Positions 43,618 through 53,716 of a stretch of 59,800 bases of DNA are shown here, piece after piece (within the stretch, counting starts at the first letter, position 1; each line of letters starts with the position of its first letter). The DNA is taken from assembly GCF_017329565.1 (NCBI RefSeq), contig NZ_JAFMTT010000018.1. One strand, written 5' to 3'. This DNA comes from Alicyclobacillus mali. GTDB lineage: Bacteria; Bacillota; Bacilli; Alicyclobacillales; Alicyclobacillaceae. Made by a program: the position numbers and the translations under genes. The notes beneath the pieces were generated by a model. That model did no database searches, was not told the DNA's origin, and saw nothing but the letters and a program-made list of their open reading frames with translations.

Positions 43618-44691
43618 ATGGACATCCGCGCTGTCTCCGGCGTCATGCCGGTTCGCGAAGAAGACCAGTTGGATTGGGATGCACTCTGGAGCTACCTTGT
43701 GCGCGAGGGCGTCCTTCCCGCGGACGCTGGACCGATTGAAGCCGTCCAATTCCCCACCGGTGCGTCCAACCTCACGTACCTGATCCAGAGCGGAGAGTTT
43801 GTGGCCGTCCTGCGCCGCCCGCCCCACGGCCCGCTCCCACCGCGGGCGCACGACATGGGACGCGAGTCATCCATCCTCGCGAAGCTCCATCCGCACTTCT
43901 CGAAAGCGCCGAAGCCGTATGCCCACTGCGAAGATCCGCATGTCATCGGCGTGCCGTTTTTCGTCATGGAGTACCGCCCGGGCGTCCCGTTGGACGACGC
44001 GTTCCCCGCGGGCTTCGCATATGCGCCCGAGGTGGGGCGGGCCATCTCCGAGCGCGCGATTCAGGCGCTCGCGGAGCTTCACGCAGTGGACCCGGTGGCA
44101 TCCGGTCTCATTCAGTTTGGCAAACCCGAGGGCTTTCTGCGCCGCCAGGTCGACGGATGGATCGAGAGATTCCACCGATCTCGCACGGATGAAGACGTCC
44201 CGCACGCGGACGCCGTGATGGCGTGGCTGAGCGGCCACGTCCCGGAATCGCGCGACGTCACCTTCATCCACAACGACTTCAAGTTGAACAACATGCTGTT
44301 TGCGCCGCCTGCGTATCAGGACATCATGGGCATCGTGGACTGGGAGATGGCGACCGTCGGCGATCCCTTGTTGGATCTCGGCGTCATGCTGAGCTACTGG
44401 ACGGAGCCGTCGGATCCGCCGTCACTCCGGGCGCTTTTCCCTTCCGTGACGACGCTCGAAGGATTTTACTCGCGCCGCGAGATGGCCGAGCGATATGCAG
44501 ATCTGACCGGGCGCTCCATGCACGACATGAAGTTTTACTACGTGTTCGGCGTGTTCAAACTCGCCGTCATCTTGCAACAGATTTACGTGCGTTACAAGAT
44601 GGGAAAGACGTCCGACGCTCGCTTCGCCCGATTTGGCGACGGCATCCGGGCGCTCGTGGAACATGCCAAGGTCGAGATGGAGCGCAGCTGA
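43618..44691 (+). CDS. APH-fold phosphotransferase, ACAD10/11 kinase-like
   Basis: 357 residues from the ATG at 43618 (GGAGGG 8 bases upstream). Aminoglycoside-kinase fold with FPTGASNLTYLIQ near the nucleotide site, catalytic FIHNDFKLNNMLF and metal site GIVDWEMATVGDP. This subfamily is the kinase half of mammalian ACAD10/11 and of bacterial LvaA, which phosphorylates 4-hydroxyacyl-CoA in levulinate breakdown. An acyl-CoA dehydrogenase of the ACAD10/11 type lies at 49236. Role is inferred from family and neighbours; antibiotic resistance is unlikely. Confidence 0.85.
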   Translation: MDIRAVSGVMPVREEDQLDWDALWSYLVREGVLPADAGPIEAVQFPTGASNLTYLIQSGEFVAVLRRPPHGPLPPRAHDMGRESSILAKLHPHFSKAPKPYAHCEDPHVIGVPFFVMEYRPGVPLDDAFPAGFAYAPEVGRAISERAIQALAELHAVDPVASGLIQFGKPEGFLRRQVDGWIERFHRSRTDEDVPHADAVMAWLSGHVPESRDVTFIHNDFKLNNMLFAPPAYQDIMGIVDWEMATVGDPLLDLGVMLSYWTEPSDPPSLRALFPSVTTLEGFYSRREMAERYADLTGRSMHDMKFYYVFGVFKLAVILQQIYVRYKMGKTSDARFARFGDGIRALVEHAKVEMERS

Positions 44692-44715
44692 CATCGCCGC
44701 GAAGCCCATATCGAA

Positions 44716-44743
44716 GGCCAGCCGGCGCGGCCGCCGACTGGCC
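44716..44743. terminator. Hairpin between APH kinase and Rpn genes
   Basis: GGCCAG-CGGCG / CGCCG-CTGGCC with one mismatch; no T-run. Probably shared by the two convergent genes. Confidence 0.4.
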
Positions 44744-44750
44744 CCTCGTC

Positions 44751-45641
44751 TCAGTTGACCTGTTTTTGCAGGCTTTCAATCACGTCGCGTGACAGCCCCG
44801 TCGCTCGCTCGATGACCTCGTACGGCATGCCCGCCTCGAGCATGTTGCGCGCAACTCGGCGAACGCCCATCTCCGAACCGATTTCCATACCCTTTTCGAT
44901 TCCCTTTTCGATGCCTTTCTCGACGCCTTTCTCCATGCCTTCCTGAAGACCTTCTTTGAAGCCCTCAAGGCGCCCCTCTCGGCGACCATCTTCAAAGATC
45001 TCGTCGATGAGCCGATACATCGTGCGCAACTCCTTTCTCAACCGCAATCGTTGCTCTTCCGAAAGCGCCTGTTCCCCGAGCGTCAGCAGTGCACTCACCA
45101 CGAGCTCCCGCTCGTTCTCGTCGCGCACCTGGGGAATCAACGACAGCACGCGTTCAAACGCATCGGCCGGATTCTCCAAGCGCATGTTCATCGCCAAAGC
45201 CAGCCGAACGCGATCTCGCGGCTCCCAATACCCATCTCGGACGTGACACTCCACCTGGTCCAGTGCCTCATCGCCGTCGACACGCGCCAGAAACACATTT
45301 TCGACGCGGTACTGCGCTGTACCAATATTCAGTTCTTCTGGGGCGCTCGAGACGCTCGCGTGATACAAAATCACGGTTCGTATCGGACACCGCGTTTGAT
45401 TCGCCAGGCGCGCGTCGTATTCTAGAAACCGATGCAGCGTAGCCTCACGCTTTGCCTGAAATTCCAGGTGAAACAAGGAACCGTCCGCCGTGCGCCACAC
45501 CCGATCCATGCGAAGCACGTTTGCGGGCAATTCCGTCTCCACCGGCTCCACCAGTTCCACACCGTATACGCCGATTGCGTCCAACGCCCCACCCGAGAGT
45601 GAACGCGTCAGAGCCTTCATCAAAGCGTCTTGCCTCGACAT
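44751..45641 (-). CDS. Rpn-family PD-(D/E)XK nuclease (recombination-promoting, transposase-like)
   Basis: 296 residues from the ATG at 45641 (AAAGGAG upstream). N-terminal nuclease part: LMKALTRSLSGGALDAI, later HLEFQAKREATLHRFLEYDARL (the E-x-Q/K core), VILYHAS. The C-terminus has an EGFKEGLQEGMEKG..EKGIEKG repeat run, typical of this family and visible as repeated DNA near 44880-44940. Mobile or defence-associated in other genomes; it splits the APH kinase from the acyl-CoA cluster. Confidence 0.8.
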   Translation of the reverse strand: MSRQDALMKALTRSLSGGALDAIGVYGVELVEPVETELPANVLRMDRVWRTADGSLFHLEFQAKREATLHRFLEYDARLANQTRCPIRTVILYHASVSSAPEELNIGTAQYRVENVFLARVDGDEALDQVECHVRDGYWEPRDRVRLALAMNMRLENPADAFERVLSLIPQVRDENERELVVSALLTLGEQALSEEQRLRLRKELRTMYRLIDEIFEDGRREGRLEGFKEGLQEGMEKGVEKGIEKGIEKGMEIGSEMGVRRVARNMLEAGMPYEVIERATGLSRDVIESLQKQVN

Positions 45642-45787
45642 CGCAAGTCTCCTTTCTTCAAGTATACGGAAGGTCCCCAAGGCGAACAACGGGGGCTCGC
45701 CACAGAACATACGTTCGATTTTTGTGCGCAAGATTCCTCCTGTCAAGGCGTATCAACGACGTGTGCGGAGAGCACCATCGCGCCCAA

Positions 45788-45816
45788 TTAAAAAGGCACC
45801 CGCCGAAACGGGTGCC
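45788..45816 (-). terminator. Terminator of the iclR gene
   Basis: 8-bp stem GGCACCCG / CGGGTGCC and T5 on the minus strand, overlapping the stop of the IclR gene. Confidence 0.85.
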
Positions 45817-46589
45817 TACGCTCGACCCTGATATCCGCTCCACGCCGAGACTTTGGCGGCGGTGTCCTTGAGCGCCTTCACCGCCCGCTCCACGTCCTCG
45901 TCGCGGATGACCGACGTCATCGTCAGACAAGACAGGACGAGATCGACCTTGTTCTGCTGGTTGAAGACGGGCACCGCCACCGCCGAGATGCCGGCCCAGA
46001 GCTCACCGTGGGAGACAGCGTACCCCTTGTCGCGCACCTCCTGCAGGAGGCGCATGTACGCTTCTTCATCGGTGACACTGTTCGCGGTGTAGGCCCTGAG
46101 TCCATCCCGCAGCACTCGACGCCACGTGGACTCGTCGTCATATGCCAGAAAGCATCGGCCGAACGCGGCGCCGTACACAGGGAACTGCTGCCCCACGGAC
46201 ACGGCGATGCGCACCCCGTCGCCCGGCGGCTCGGCGGAGCCGATGTAAATGACGCGATCGTCCCGCAGCCGTTTCACGAGCACCGCCGTCATGCCCGTCT
46301 GCGCGGCGACCTGATGCAGTTCGGCGAGCGCGTGCGCGTACACGTCGTTGAGATCCGCCGCACGCGCGCCGAGCGGGATGAGGTACGGGCCGAGACTGTA
46401 GCGGCGCGACTGCGGATCGTAAGAGACGAAGTCCTCCCGCTCCAACGTCCGCAGCACGCGCAGACAAGTCGTCTTGTTCACGCTGAGCCGCTCGGCAATC
46501 TCTGTCAGCGTGGATTGCCGGTATTTGTGCCGGCTCAAAAGCTTCAAAACGCGCGCCGCGAGCGCGACAGATGGCACTTGGTAGTCCAA
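45816..46589 (-). CDS. IclR-family transcriptional regulator
   Basis: 257 residues from a TTG (GAGGGTG just upstream). N-terminal winged helix (ALAARVLKLLSRH ... TLTEIAERLSVNKTTCLRVLRTLEREDFV), then the IclR ligand-binding domain (ALAELHQVAAQTG ... VIYIGSAEP ... FPVYGAAFGRCFLAY ... GYAVSHGELWAGISAVAVPVF). Placed at the promoter-distal end of the fatty acid cluster, separated from maoC by 39 bases. Probable local regulator; the ligand may be an acyl-CoA or an acid (inference). Confidence 0.9.
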   Translation of the reverse strand: MDYQVPSVALAARVLKLLSRHKYRQSTLTEIAERLSVNKTTCLRVLRTLEREDFVSYDPQSRRYSLGPYLIPLGARAADLNDVYAHALAELHQVAAQTGMTAVLVKRLRDDRVIYIGSAEPPGDGVRIAVSVGQQFPVYGAAFGRCFLAYDDESTWRRVLRDGLRAYTANSVTDEEAYMRLLQEVRDKGYAVSHGELWAGISAVAVPVFNQQNKVDLVLSCLTMTSVIRDEDVERAVKALKDTAAKVSAWSGYQGRA

Positions 46590-46628
46590 CGGACACCCTC
46601 ATTCCGCGAAAAAGTGTCTGGCCCGCCT

Positions 46629-47051
46629 TCAAGCGAGCGGTTTGCGGAACGTCGCCGTACCCTGGACGACGCGGACATCTCCCGGCGACTTCTGCGCCCA
46701 GACGTCGCACGTCACCACCTGATAGCCTTCTTCCTCTTTCACCTCTTGGACGACGCCGTCACAGGTGATGATATCACCCGGCCGCACCATGTCAACGAAG
46801 CGCACGCCGAACGAAAGAAGTTCGCCTGCTTCGCCGACCTCGTCCGTCAGCATCTGCGCCACGAAGCCCATGGTCAGCATGCCGTGGGCGATCACGCCAC
46901 CAAGTCCCGCCTCCTTGGCGAATTCCTCCACGGTGTGGATGGGATTGAAATCGCCCGATGCGCCCGAGTACTTCACGAGCTGGATCTTGCTCACGGGCGG
47001 CTTGATGAGCGGCGTGAGATGATCGCCCGGCTGATATCGCTTCGCCGTCAT
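46629..47051 (-). CDS. MaoC-like hot-dog hydratase/dehydratase
   Basis: 140 residues. R-specific enoyl-CoA hydratase fold with the hydratase motif YSGASGDFNPIHTVEEFAKEAGLGGVIAHGMLTMGF (D..N..H catalytic set). Its ATG overlaps the stop of the preceding MaoC-N gene (ATGA), so the two probably form a heteromeric hydratase. Confidence 0.88.
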   Translation of the reverse strand: MTAKRYQPGDHLTPLIKPPVSKIQLVKYSGASGDFNPIHTVEEFAKEAGLGGVIAHGMLTMGFVAQMLTDEVGEAGELLSFGVRFVDMVRPGDIITCDGVVQEVKEEEGYQVVTCDVWAQKSPGDVRVVQGTATFRKPLA

Positions 47052-47503
47052 TGCGCCCCGCCCCCTTCCGGCCGATAGATGACAGTCGACTTCGCCTCCT
47101 GGACGAGATCGCCCGCTTCGTTCTCCACCTTGTACGTGAAGACGAGCAGGATCATCCTGCCGAGCTTGCCGGCCCGCTCCTTCGCGTCCGTGAGCGCGAA
47201 GCTCGCGTACAGCACGTCACCCGCGAGAATGGGCTTGTAATACGTATAGAACATCTCGCCGTGAATCAGGCCCTCTGTCGGCATCTCGAGGCCCGGAATC
47301 ACGCCGTAGTCAAACGTGCGGCTGAACGTCGGGGGCGCCACGAGGCGGCCGAACCGGCTCTGCGCCGCGCGCTCCTCGTCGTGATAGAGGGGGTTCGGAT
47401 CACCAATTGCGTCCGCGAACTTCCGAATGGCTCCCTTCTCCACCTCATTTTTCACAGGTTTGGACCACACGCCGAGCAACCGCTCAAAATCTGCGAGTTC
47501 CAT
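47048..47503 (-). CDS. MaoC N-terminal-type (FAS1-like) dehydratase subunit
   Basis: 151 residues, hot-dog fold of the kind found in split MaoC hydratases. Retains FADAIGDPNPLYHDEERA and LVAPPTFSRTF; the partner is the next gene. Together they could hydrate 2-enoyl-CoA in a beta-oxidation-like sequence. Confidence 0.85.
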   Translation of the reverse strand: MELADFERLLGVWSKPVKNEVEKGAIRKFADAIGDPNPLYHDEERAAQSRFGRLVAPPTFSRTFDYGVIPGLEMPTEGLIHGEMFYTYYKPILAGDVLYASFALTDAKERAGKLGRMILLVFTYKVENEAGDLVQEAKSTVIYRPEGGGAQ

Positions 47504-47525
47504 CGTTCATCTCCTCCGCCAAGAC

Positions 47526-49160
<1,635 letters not shown>

Positions 49161-49235
49161 CGCCATCGACTCCTTCGCGAAAATTCCTTTCCTCGCAGGT
49201 ATCCACACCGAGTTCATGCGGATGATATCAGCGCG

Positions 49236-50453
49236 TCAGTTGGGGCGCTTTGTGTCCTGCGCGAGCTCGAGCCTCGCCACGTGGCGCTTGTGCACCTCGT
49301 CCGGGCCGTCCGCAATTCGGATGACGCGCGCCTGCGTCCACATGTAGGCAAGCGGCGTATCCTGGCTGACGCCGGCGGCGCCAAACGCCTGAATGGCGCG
49401 ATCGATGACGCGCTGCGCCACGTTCGGAGCGACCACCTTGATCATGGCAATTTCCTTTTGTGCAGCTTTGTTGCCCACGGTGTCCATCATGTACGCGGCC
49501 TTGAGCACGAGCAGGCGCGCCTGTTCAATCTCGATGCGCGACTCGGCAATCCACTCGCGAATGACGCCCTGCTCGGCAAGCGGCCGCCCAAACGCGACGC
49601 GCTCTTTGACGCGCTGGACCATGAGCTCGAGCGCCCGCTCCGCCATGCCGATCTGCCGCATGCAGTGGTGAATTCGCCCTGGGCCCAGCCGTCCCTGCGC
49701 GATGGCGAATCCCTTGCCCTCGCCCCAGATGAGGTTTTCCTTCGGCACGCGGACGTTGTCGAACACAATTTCGGCGTGCCCGTGTGGTGCATCGTCGTAG
49801 CCGAACACGTTCAGCGTGCGGACGATGGTGACGCCCGGCGTGTCGAGCGGCACGATGATCATGGACTGCTGCTCATGCTTTGGCGCGTCGGGATTCGTCT
49901 TGCCCATCACGATCGCGAACTTGCAGCGAGGATCCCCAGCTCCGGAAGACCACCACTTGTGCGCATGGATCACGTATTCGTCGCCGTCTCGGACAATGCT
50001 CGCCGAAATGTTGGTGGCGTCCGAAGATGCCACCTCCGGCTCCGTCATGGAGAAACACGAGCGGATCTCACCGGCGAGGAGCGGTTTCAGCCACGTCTCC
50101 TTCTGCTCAGGTGTGCCGTAGCGAACGAGCACCTCCATGTTCCCGGTGTCCGGCGCGTTGCAGTTGAAAACCTCCGGCGCAATCGGGGACCGGCCCATCA
50201 CCTCGGCGAGCGGCGCATACTCGAGATTCGTGAGCCCTGCGCCGTACTCGCTGTCCGGGAGAAACAGGTTCCACAGCCCCGCCGCCTTCGCCTTCGCCTT
50301 CATCTCTTCCATAATGGGCGGAATCATCCAGCGGCTCGGCAGAGACGCGAGCTGCTCGTAGTACACGCGCTCGCCAGGGTAGATGACTTCCCCCATGAAT
50401 TCCTCAAGCTTTTGCTTCAGCGCCACCACTTTGTCGGAGTACGAGAAATCCAC
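49236..50453 (-). CDS. Acyl-CoA dehydrogenase, ACAD10/11 type
   Basis: 405 residues from the GTG at 50453 (AAGGAG 8 bases upstream). FAD-dependent. Features: CFSMTEPEVASSDATNI, WWSSGAGDPRCKFAIVMG, GPGRIHHCMRQIG, RVAFGRPLAEQGVIREWIA and the end IADGPDEVHKRHVARLEL, the form seen in ACAD10/11 rather than short-chain ACADs. With the separate APH kinase at 43618 it would make up the two halves of ACAD11. The kinase acts on 4-hydroxyacyl-CoA in the characterised systems and the dehydrogenase half eliminates phosphate (family knowledge). Confidence 0.9.
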   Translation of the reverse strand: MDFSYSDKVVALKQKLEEFMGEVIYPGERVYYEQLASLPSRWMIPPIMEEMKAKAKAAGLWNLFLPDSEYGAGLTNLEYAPLAEVMGRSPIAPEVFNCNAPDTGNMEVLVRYGTPEQKETWLKPLLAGEIRSCFSMTEPEVASSDATNISASIVRDGDEYVIHAHKWWSSGAGDPRCKFAIVMGKTNPDAPKHEQQSMIIVPLDTPGVTIVRTLNVFGYDDAPHGHAEIVFDNVRVPKENLIWGEGKGFAIAQGRLGPGRIHHCMRQIGMAERALELMVQRVKERVAFGRPLAEQGVIREWIAESRIEIEQARLLVLKAAYMMDTVGNKAAQKEIAMIKVVAPNVAQRVIDRAIQAFGAAGVSQDTPLAYMWTQARVIRIADGPDEVHKRHVARLELAQDTKRPN

Positions 50454-50484
50454 AAACACCGCTCCTTCACGCGAGTCGCGATCG

Positions 50485-51258
50485 TCACATCGCCGTCGTG
50501 CCGCCGTCCACGGCGAGGACCTGTCCCGTCACGTAGTCGGAAGCCGCGGTGGCGAAAAACAGCGCCGCGCCCTTCAGGTCCTGGTCCCCGCCCACGCGCC
50601 CGAGCGGCGTGCGAAGATGAATCAGGTTGCCACCGCGCTCGAGCACGACACGCGTCATCTTGGTCGGGAAGAACCCAGGAGCAATTGCGTTCACATAGAT
50701 GCGGTAGCGCGCCCACTTCACGGCGAGATCGCGCGTCATGGCGATGAGTCCGCCCTTCGAGGCCGCGTAACCCGCCGCGTCCAGCACCTCCGGCGGCGAT
50801 CCGCGCATGCCCGCCACGGACGCGATGTTGACAATTTTGCCGCCACCCTGATCCTTCATGTGCCGCGCGACGCGCTGCGACATGAGGAATGCGCCAGTCA
50901 GGTTTGTCTGCAGCACCTTCATCCACGCGTCGTACGGCATGTCGAGCGCGGGCGCCCCCCAGGATGTGCCGGAATTGTTGACGAGCACGTCGATCCGTCC
51001 GAATCGAGCCACCACCTCACCGACCAGCGCGTCGATGGACGCCTCATCCGTGACGTCGAGGGGAAGCGCGACGGCCTCAGCGCCGCGATCGGCCAGCTCC
51101 TTCGCGACCTCCTCGCAGTTCTCGACGCGGCGCGAGCAGAGCACCACCTTTGCCCCCGCCTCCGCATACGCCTCCGCGATCTGCTGCCCCAGGCCACGTC
51201 CACCACCTGTGACGATGGCGACCTTGTCGTCGAGGCGGAACAGGTCGAACACGCTCAT
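50485..51258 (-). CDS. SDR-family dehydrogenase 1
   Basis: 257 residues from the ATG at 51258 (AAGGGGGG upstream). NAD(P)-binding TGGGRGLGQQIA, VNNSGTSWG, Ser-Tyr-Lys set (S in ASVAG, YAASKGG). No specific family given; likely a hydroxyacyl-CoA or ketone/alcohol dehydrogenase in the cluster. Confidence 0.9.
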   Translation of the reverse strand: MSVFDLFRLDDKVAIVTGGGRGLGQQIAEAYAEAGAKVVLCSRRVENCEEVAKELADRGAEAVALPLDVTDEASIDALVGEVVARFGRIDVLVNNSGTSWGAPALDMPYDAWMKVLQTNLTGAFLMSQRVARHMKDQGGGKIVNIASVAGMRGSPPEVLDAAGYAASKGGLIAMTRDLAVKWARYRIYVNAIAPGFFPTKMTRVVLERGGNLIHLRTPLGRVGGDQDLKGAALFFATAASDYVTGQVLAVDGGTTAM

Positions 51259-51323
51259 CCGAGAGCCCCCCTTTTCAAGTCCATGCGGCCGATCACGCCA
51301 TACCGGCGCGATCGGCCACGTCC

Positions 51324-52088
51324 TCAACGATGGCGGCAGCCGTCGATGTAGATCACCTGGCCCGACACGTACGAAGAGTCGTCGCTGGCGAAGAAGGCAA
51401 TGACGTTCGCCACATCTTCCGGCTTGCCCGTGCGCCGCAGCGCAATCTGCTGCGAGGCCGCCTGCTTGAACGCCTCGTAGTCGACACCGACGCGCTCGGC
51501 CGTGGCGCGCGTCATGTCCGTCTCGATAAAGCCAGGCGCGACCGCGTTCACGCGAATACCGAATGGCCCGAGCTCAATTGCGAGCGTCCGCGTGAAACCC
51601 TGCATGCCAGCCTTTGCTGCCGAGTAATTGGCCTGGCCACGGTTGCCAAGAGCAGACGTGCTCGAAAGGTTGATGATCTTCCCGGACTTCTGCTGCACCA
51701 TGTACTTCTGGGCCGCGCGGCTGCAGAGGAACGCACCCTTGAGGTGGACGTTCATCACCATGTCCCAGTCTTCTTCGGTCATCTTGAAGAGCAGGTTGTC
51801 GCGGATGACGCCCGCGTTGTTGACGAGGATGTCCAATCGGCCCCACTGCTGCACGACCGACTCGACGGCCCGCTCCACGTCGTCCGCCTTGGTCACGTCA
51901 CAGCCGACGCCGATGGCTTCGCCGCCCGCCTGCCGGATGGCCTCAACCGTGTCCTTCGTCAGCTCTTCCTTGATGTCAAACACGGCGACCTTCGCGCCGT
52001 CCGCCGCCAACCGCTTGGCCGTCGCGGCACCAATGCCGCGCGCTGCACCCGTCACAATCGCCACTTGTCCATCCAACTTGCCCATCAT
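51324..52088 (-). CDS. SDR-family 3-oxoacyl reductase-like protein 2 (FabG-like)
   Basis: 254 residues. TGAARGIGAATA, NNAGVIRDNLLFKMTEEDWDMVMNVHLKGAF, Ser-Tyr-Lys (LSSTSALGNRGQANYSAAKAG), and the end YVSGQVIYIDG. Best match is the FabG/3-hydroxyacyl-CoA dehydrogenase type. GAGAGGAG before the ATG. First gene after palindrome site 2. Confidence 0.9.
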   Translation of the reverse strand: MMGKLDGQVAIVTGAARGIGAATAKRLAADGAKVAVFDIKEELTKDTVEAIRQAGGEAIGVGCDVTKADDVERAVESVVQQWGRLDILVNNAGVIRDNLLFKMTEEDWDMVMNVHLKGAFLCSRAAQKYMVQQKSGKIINLSSTSALGNRGQANYSAAKAGMQGFTRTLAIELGPFGIRVNAVAPGFIETDMTRATAERVGVDYEAFKQAASQQIALRRTGKPEDVANVIAFFASDDSSYVSGQVIYIDGCRHR

Positions 52089-52253
52089 CCATACTCCTCT
52101 CTCATCATCCCGCCGGCAGTTCGCGTAAGCGCTGACATCGTCCGTCCTGAGCCACCGGCTCGCCGATGTCGGAATGGGTCCAACGTTCAGGCTGATTGCA
52201 CATCTTCATCCTATCACAGCCGGACGACTGACTGCCAGAATTTTTTCATAGAT

Positions 52254-52266
52254 GAAATAGAATTTC
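52254..52266. promoter_or_regulatory. GAAAT-N3-ATTTC palindrome, site 2
   Basis: GAAATAGAATTTC, perfect 5-3-5 dyad, 11 bases after the ACAD stop and about 170 bases before the SDR 2 start; also next to TTCATAGATGAA (52245-52256). Same pattern as at 43549. Confidence 0.5.
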
Positions 52267-52276
52267 GATTTCGCGA

Positions 52277-53443
52277 TCACGCATCCGCCTTGGTGCGCTC
52301 ATACTCCTTGTGCAACTGTGCCGCAATGATGTTCTTCTGGATCTCCGAGGTGCCCTCGTAAATCCTCGTGATGCGCGCGTCGCGATAAAACCGCTCGATG
52401 GGATACTCCGCGATGAAGCCGAGCCCTCCGTGGATCTGGACCGCCTTGTCCGCCACGCGGTTGTAGACCTCGGACCCATACAGTTTCAGCATCGCGGCTT
52501 CCTTGATGACGTTCATCTGTTGATCCGTCATCCACGCCACGCGGTACACAAACGTGCGCAGAAGTTCGATCTCGAGCGCCATCTCCGCGAGATAGTGCTG
52601 GATGATCTGCTGCTCAAAGATGGGCTTGCCGAACTGAATCCGCTCGTGTGCAAACGCCAGCGATTTGTCCAACAGATATTCGCAGGAACCCAGGCATCTT
52701 GCGGCGAGCCCCGCCCGGCCGTTGGCCAGAATCTTGAGCGCGTTGACATAGCCCTCGCCCTCTCGGCCGAGGACGTTCTCCTCTGGGACCTCCATGTCCT
52801 CGAAGAAGATCTGCGCCGTGTGCGAGCCGTGCAGCCCCATCTTCTTTTCAATGTGTCCCACGCGAAAACCCGGAAAGTCGCGTTCCACAATGAACGACGT
52901 GATCCCCTTCGGCCCCTTGGACGGATCTGTGACCGCCATCACCGTGAACACATGCGCATACGGCGCGTTTGTGATGTAGATCTTCTGGCCGTTGAGGATG
53001 TAGCGGTCTCCCTTTTTCACAGCCGTCGTCTTGATGGCCGCCGCGTTCGATCCCGCCTGCGGCTCTGTCAGCGCAAACGCGCCGAGCCACTCCCCTGTCG
53101 CCATCCTGGGCAGATACTTCTCCTTCTGCTCCTTGTTGCCGAACTCCACGATGCCGACCGACCCGATGCCGTTGTGCGCGCCGATGATGGTCGTGTATCC
53201 ATTGATGGTCTTGCCGAGTTCCTCGTAGATGGCGCACTTGCCCAACATGTTGAGCCCAATGCCGCCATACTCCTCCGGGATGCTGAGGCCAAACAGGCCG
53301 AGTTCCTTCGATTTTTCCAACACGCTGTCCGGCACGTGATCCTCTTCCTCGATCTGCATGGCGAGCGGCTCAATCTCGTGTTCCACAAAGTCGCGAATCG
53401 TCCGCCGCATTTCCTCCAGCTCGGATGGGAGCGTAAAGTCCAC
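52277..53443 (-). CDS. Acyl-CoA dehydrogenase
   Basis: 388 residues from the GTG at 53443 (GGAGG 8 bases upstream; the GTG at 53452 is too close). ACAD signatures: AFALTEPQAGSNAAAIKT, YILNGQKIYITNAPYA, RIQFGKPIFEQQIIQHYLAEM, QIHGGLGFIAEYPIERFYRDARITRIYEGTSEIQ with the catalytic Glu. First dehydrogenation of acyl-CoA; chain-length preference cannot be read. Confidence 0.95.
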   Translation of the reverse strand: MDFTLPSELEEMRRTIRDFVEHEIEPLAMQIEEEDHVPDSVLEKSKELGLFGLSIPEEYGGIGLNMLGKCAIYEELGKTINGYTTIIGAHNGIGSVGIVEFGNKEQKEKYLPRMATGEWLGAFALTEPQAGSNAAAIKTTAVKKGDRYILNGQKIYITNAPYAHVFTVMAVTDPSKGPKGITSFIVERDFPGFRVGHIEKKMGLHGSHTAQIFFEDMEVPEENVLGREGEGYVNALKILANGRAGLAARCLGSCEYLLDKSLAFAHERIQFGKPIFEQQIIQHYLAEMALEIELLRTFVYRVAWMTDQQMNVIKEAAMLKLYGSEVYNRVADKAVQIHGGLGFIAEYPIERFYRDARITRIYEGTSEIQKNIIAAQLHKEYERTKADA

Positions 53444-53471
53444 GCGACTCACCTCCGTCGTTTACGAATAT

Positions 53472-53484
53472 GAAATCCGAGTTC
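53472..53484. promoter_or_regulatory. GAAAT-N3-ATTTC palindrome, site 3 (one mismatch)
   Basis: GAAATCCGAGTTC, 29-41 bases before the ACAD start at 53443. One mismatch to the two perfect sites. Confidence 0.4.
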
Positions 53485-53577
53485 AAATGAGAACTACAGG
53501 GATCATGATAGCGGTTTCTGGAGAGGGACGCAATGGGGAACGACATGGAACGACCGGGCCGTTGTTGCCATACGTAA

Positions 53578-53604
53578 GGGCGCAGCTCGATTTGAACTGC
53601 GCCC
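53578..53604. terminator. Hairpin in the 53453-53716 gap
   Basis: 8-bp stem GGGCGCAG / CTGCGCCC, no T-run. It could mark the end of the Fe-ADH transcript. Confidence 0.35.
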
Positions 53605-53716
53605 ACGACGTCAATTTGTGTTGGCGACGAGCTCGCTGTTGAAACTCCCCCCGACCGACGAGCGAGATCGCCGAGGAATATGAGATGTGGAGCCCATTCC
53701 AACCCTGCGCCTTGCC

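Noticed and set aside
43618..44691. Aminoglycoside resistance gene
   Set aside because: The APH fold is present, but the sequence pattern and acyl-CoA neighbours fit the ACAD10/11-kinase subfamily.
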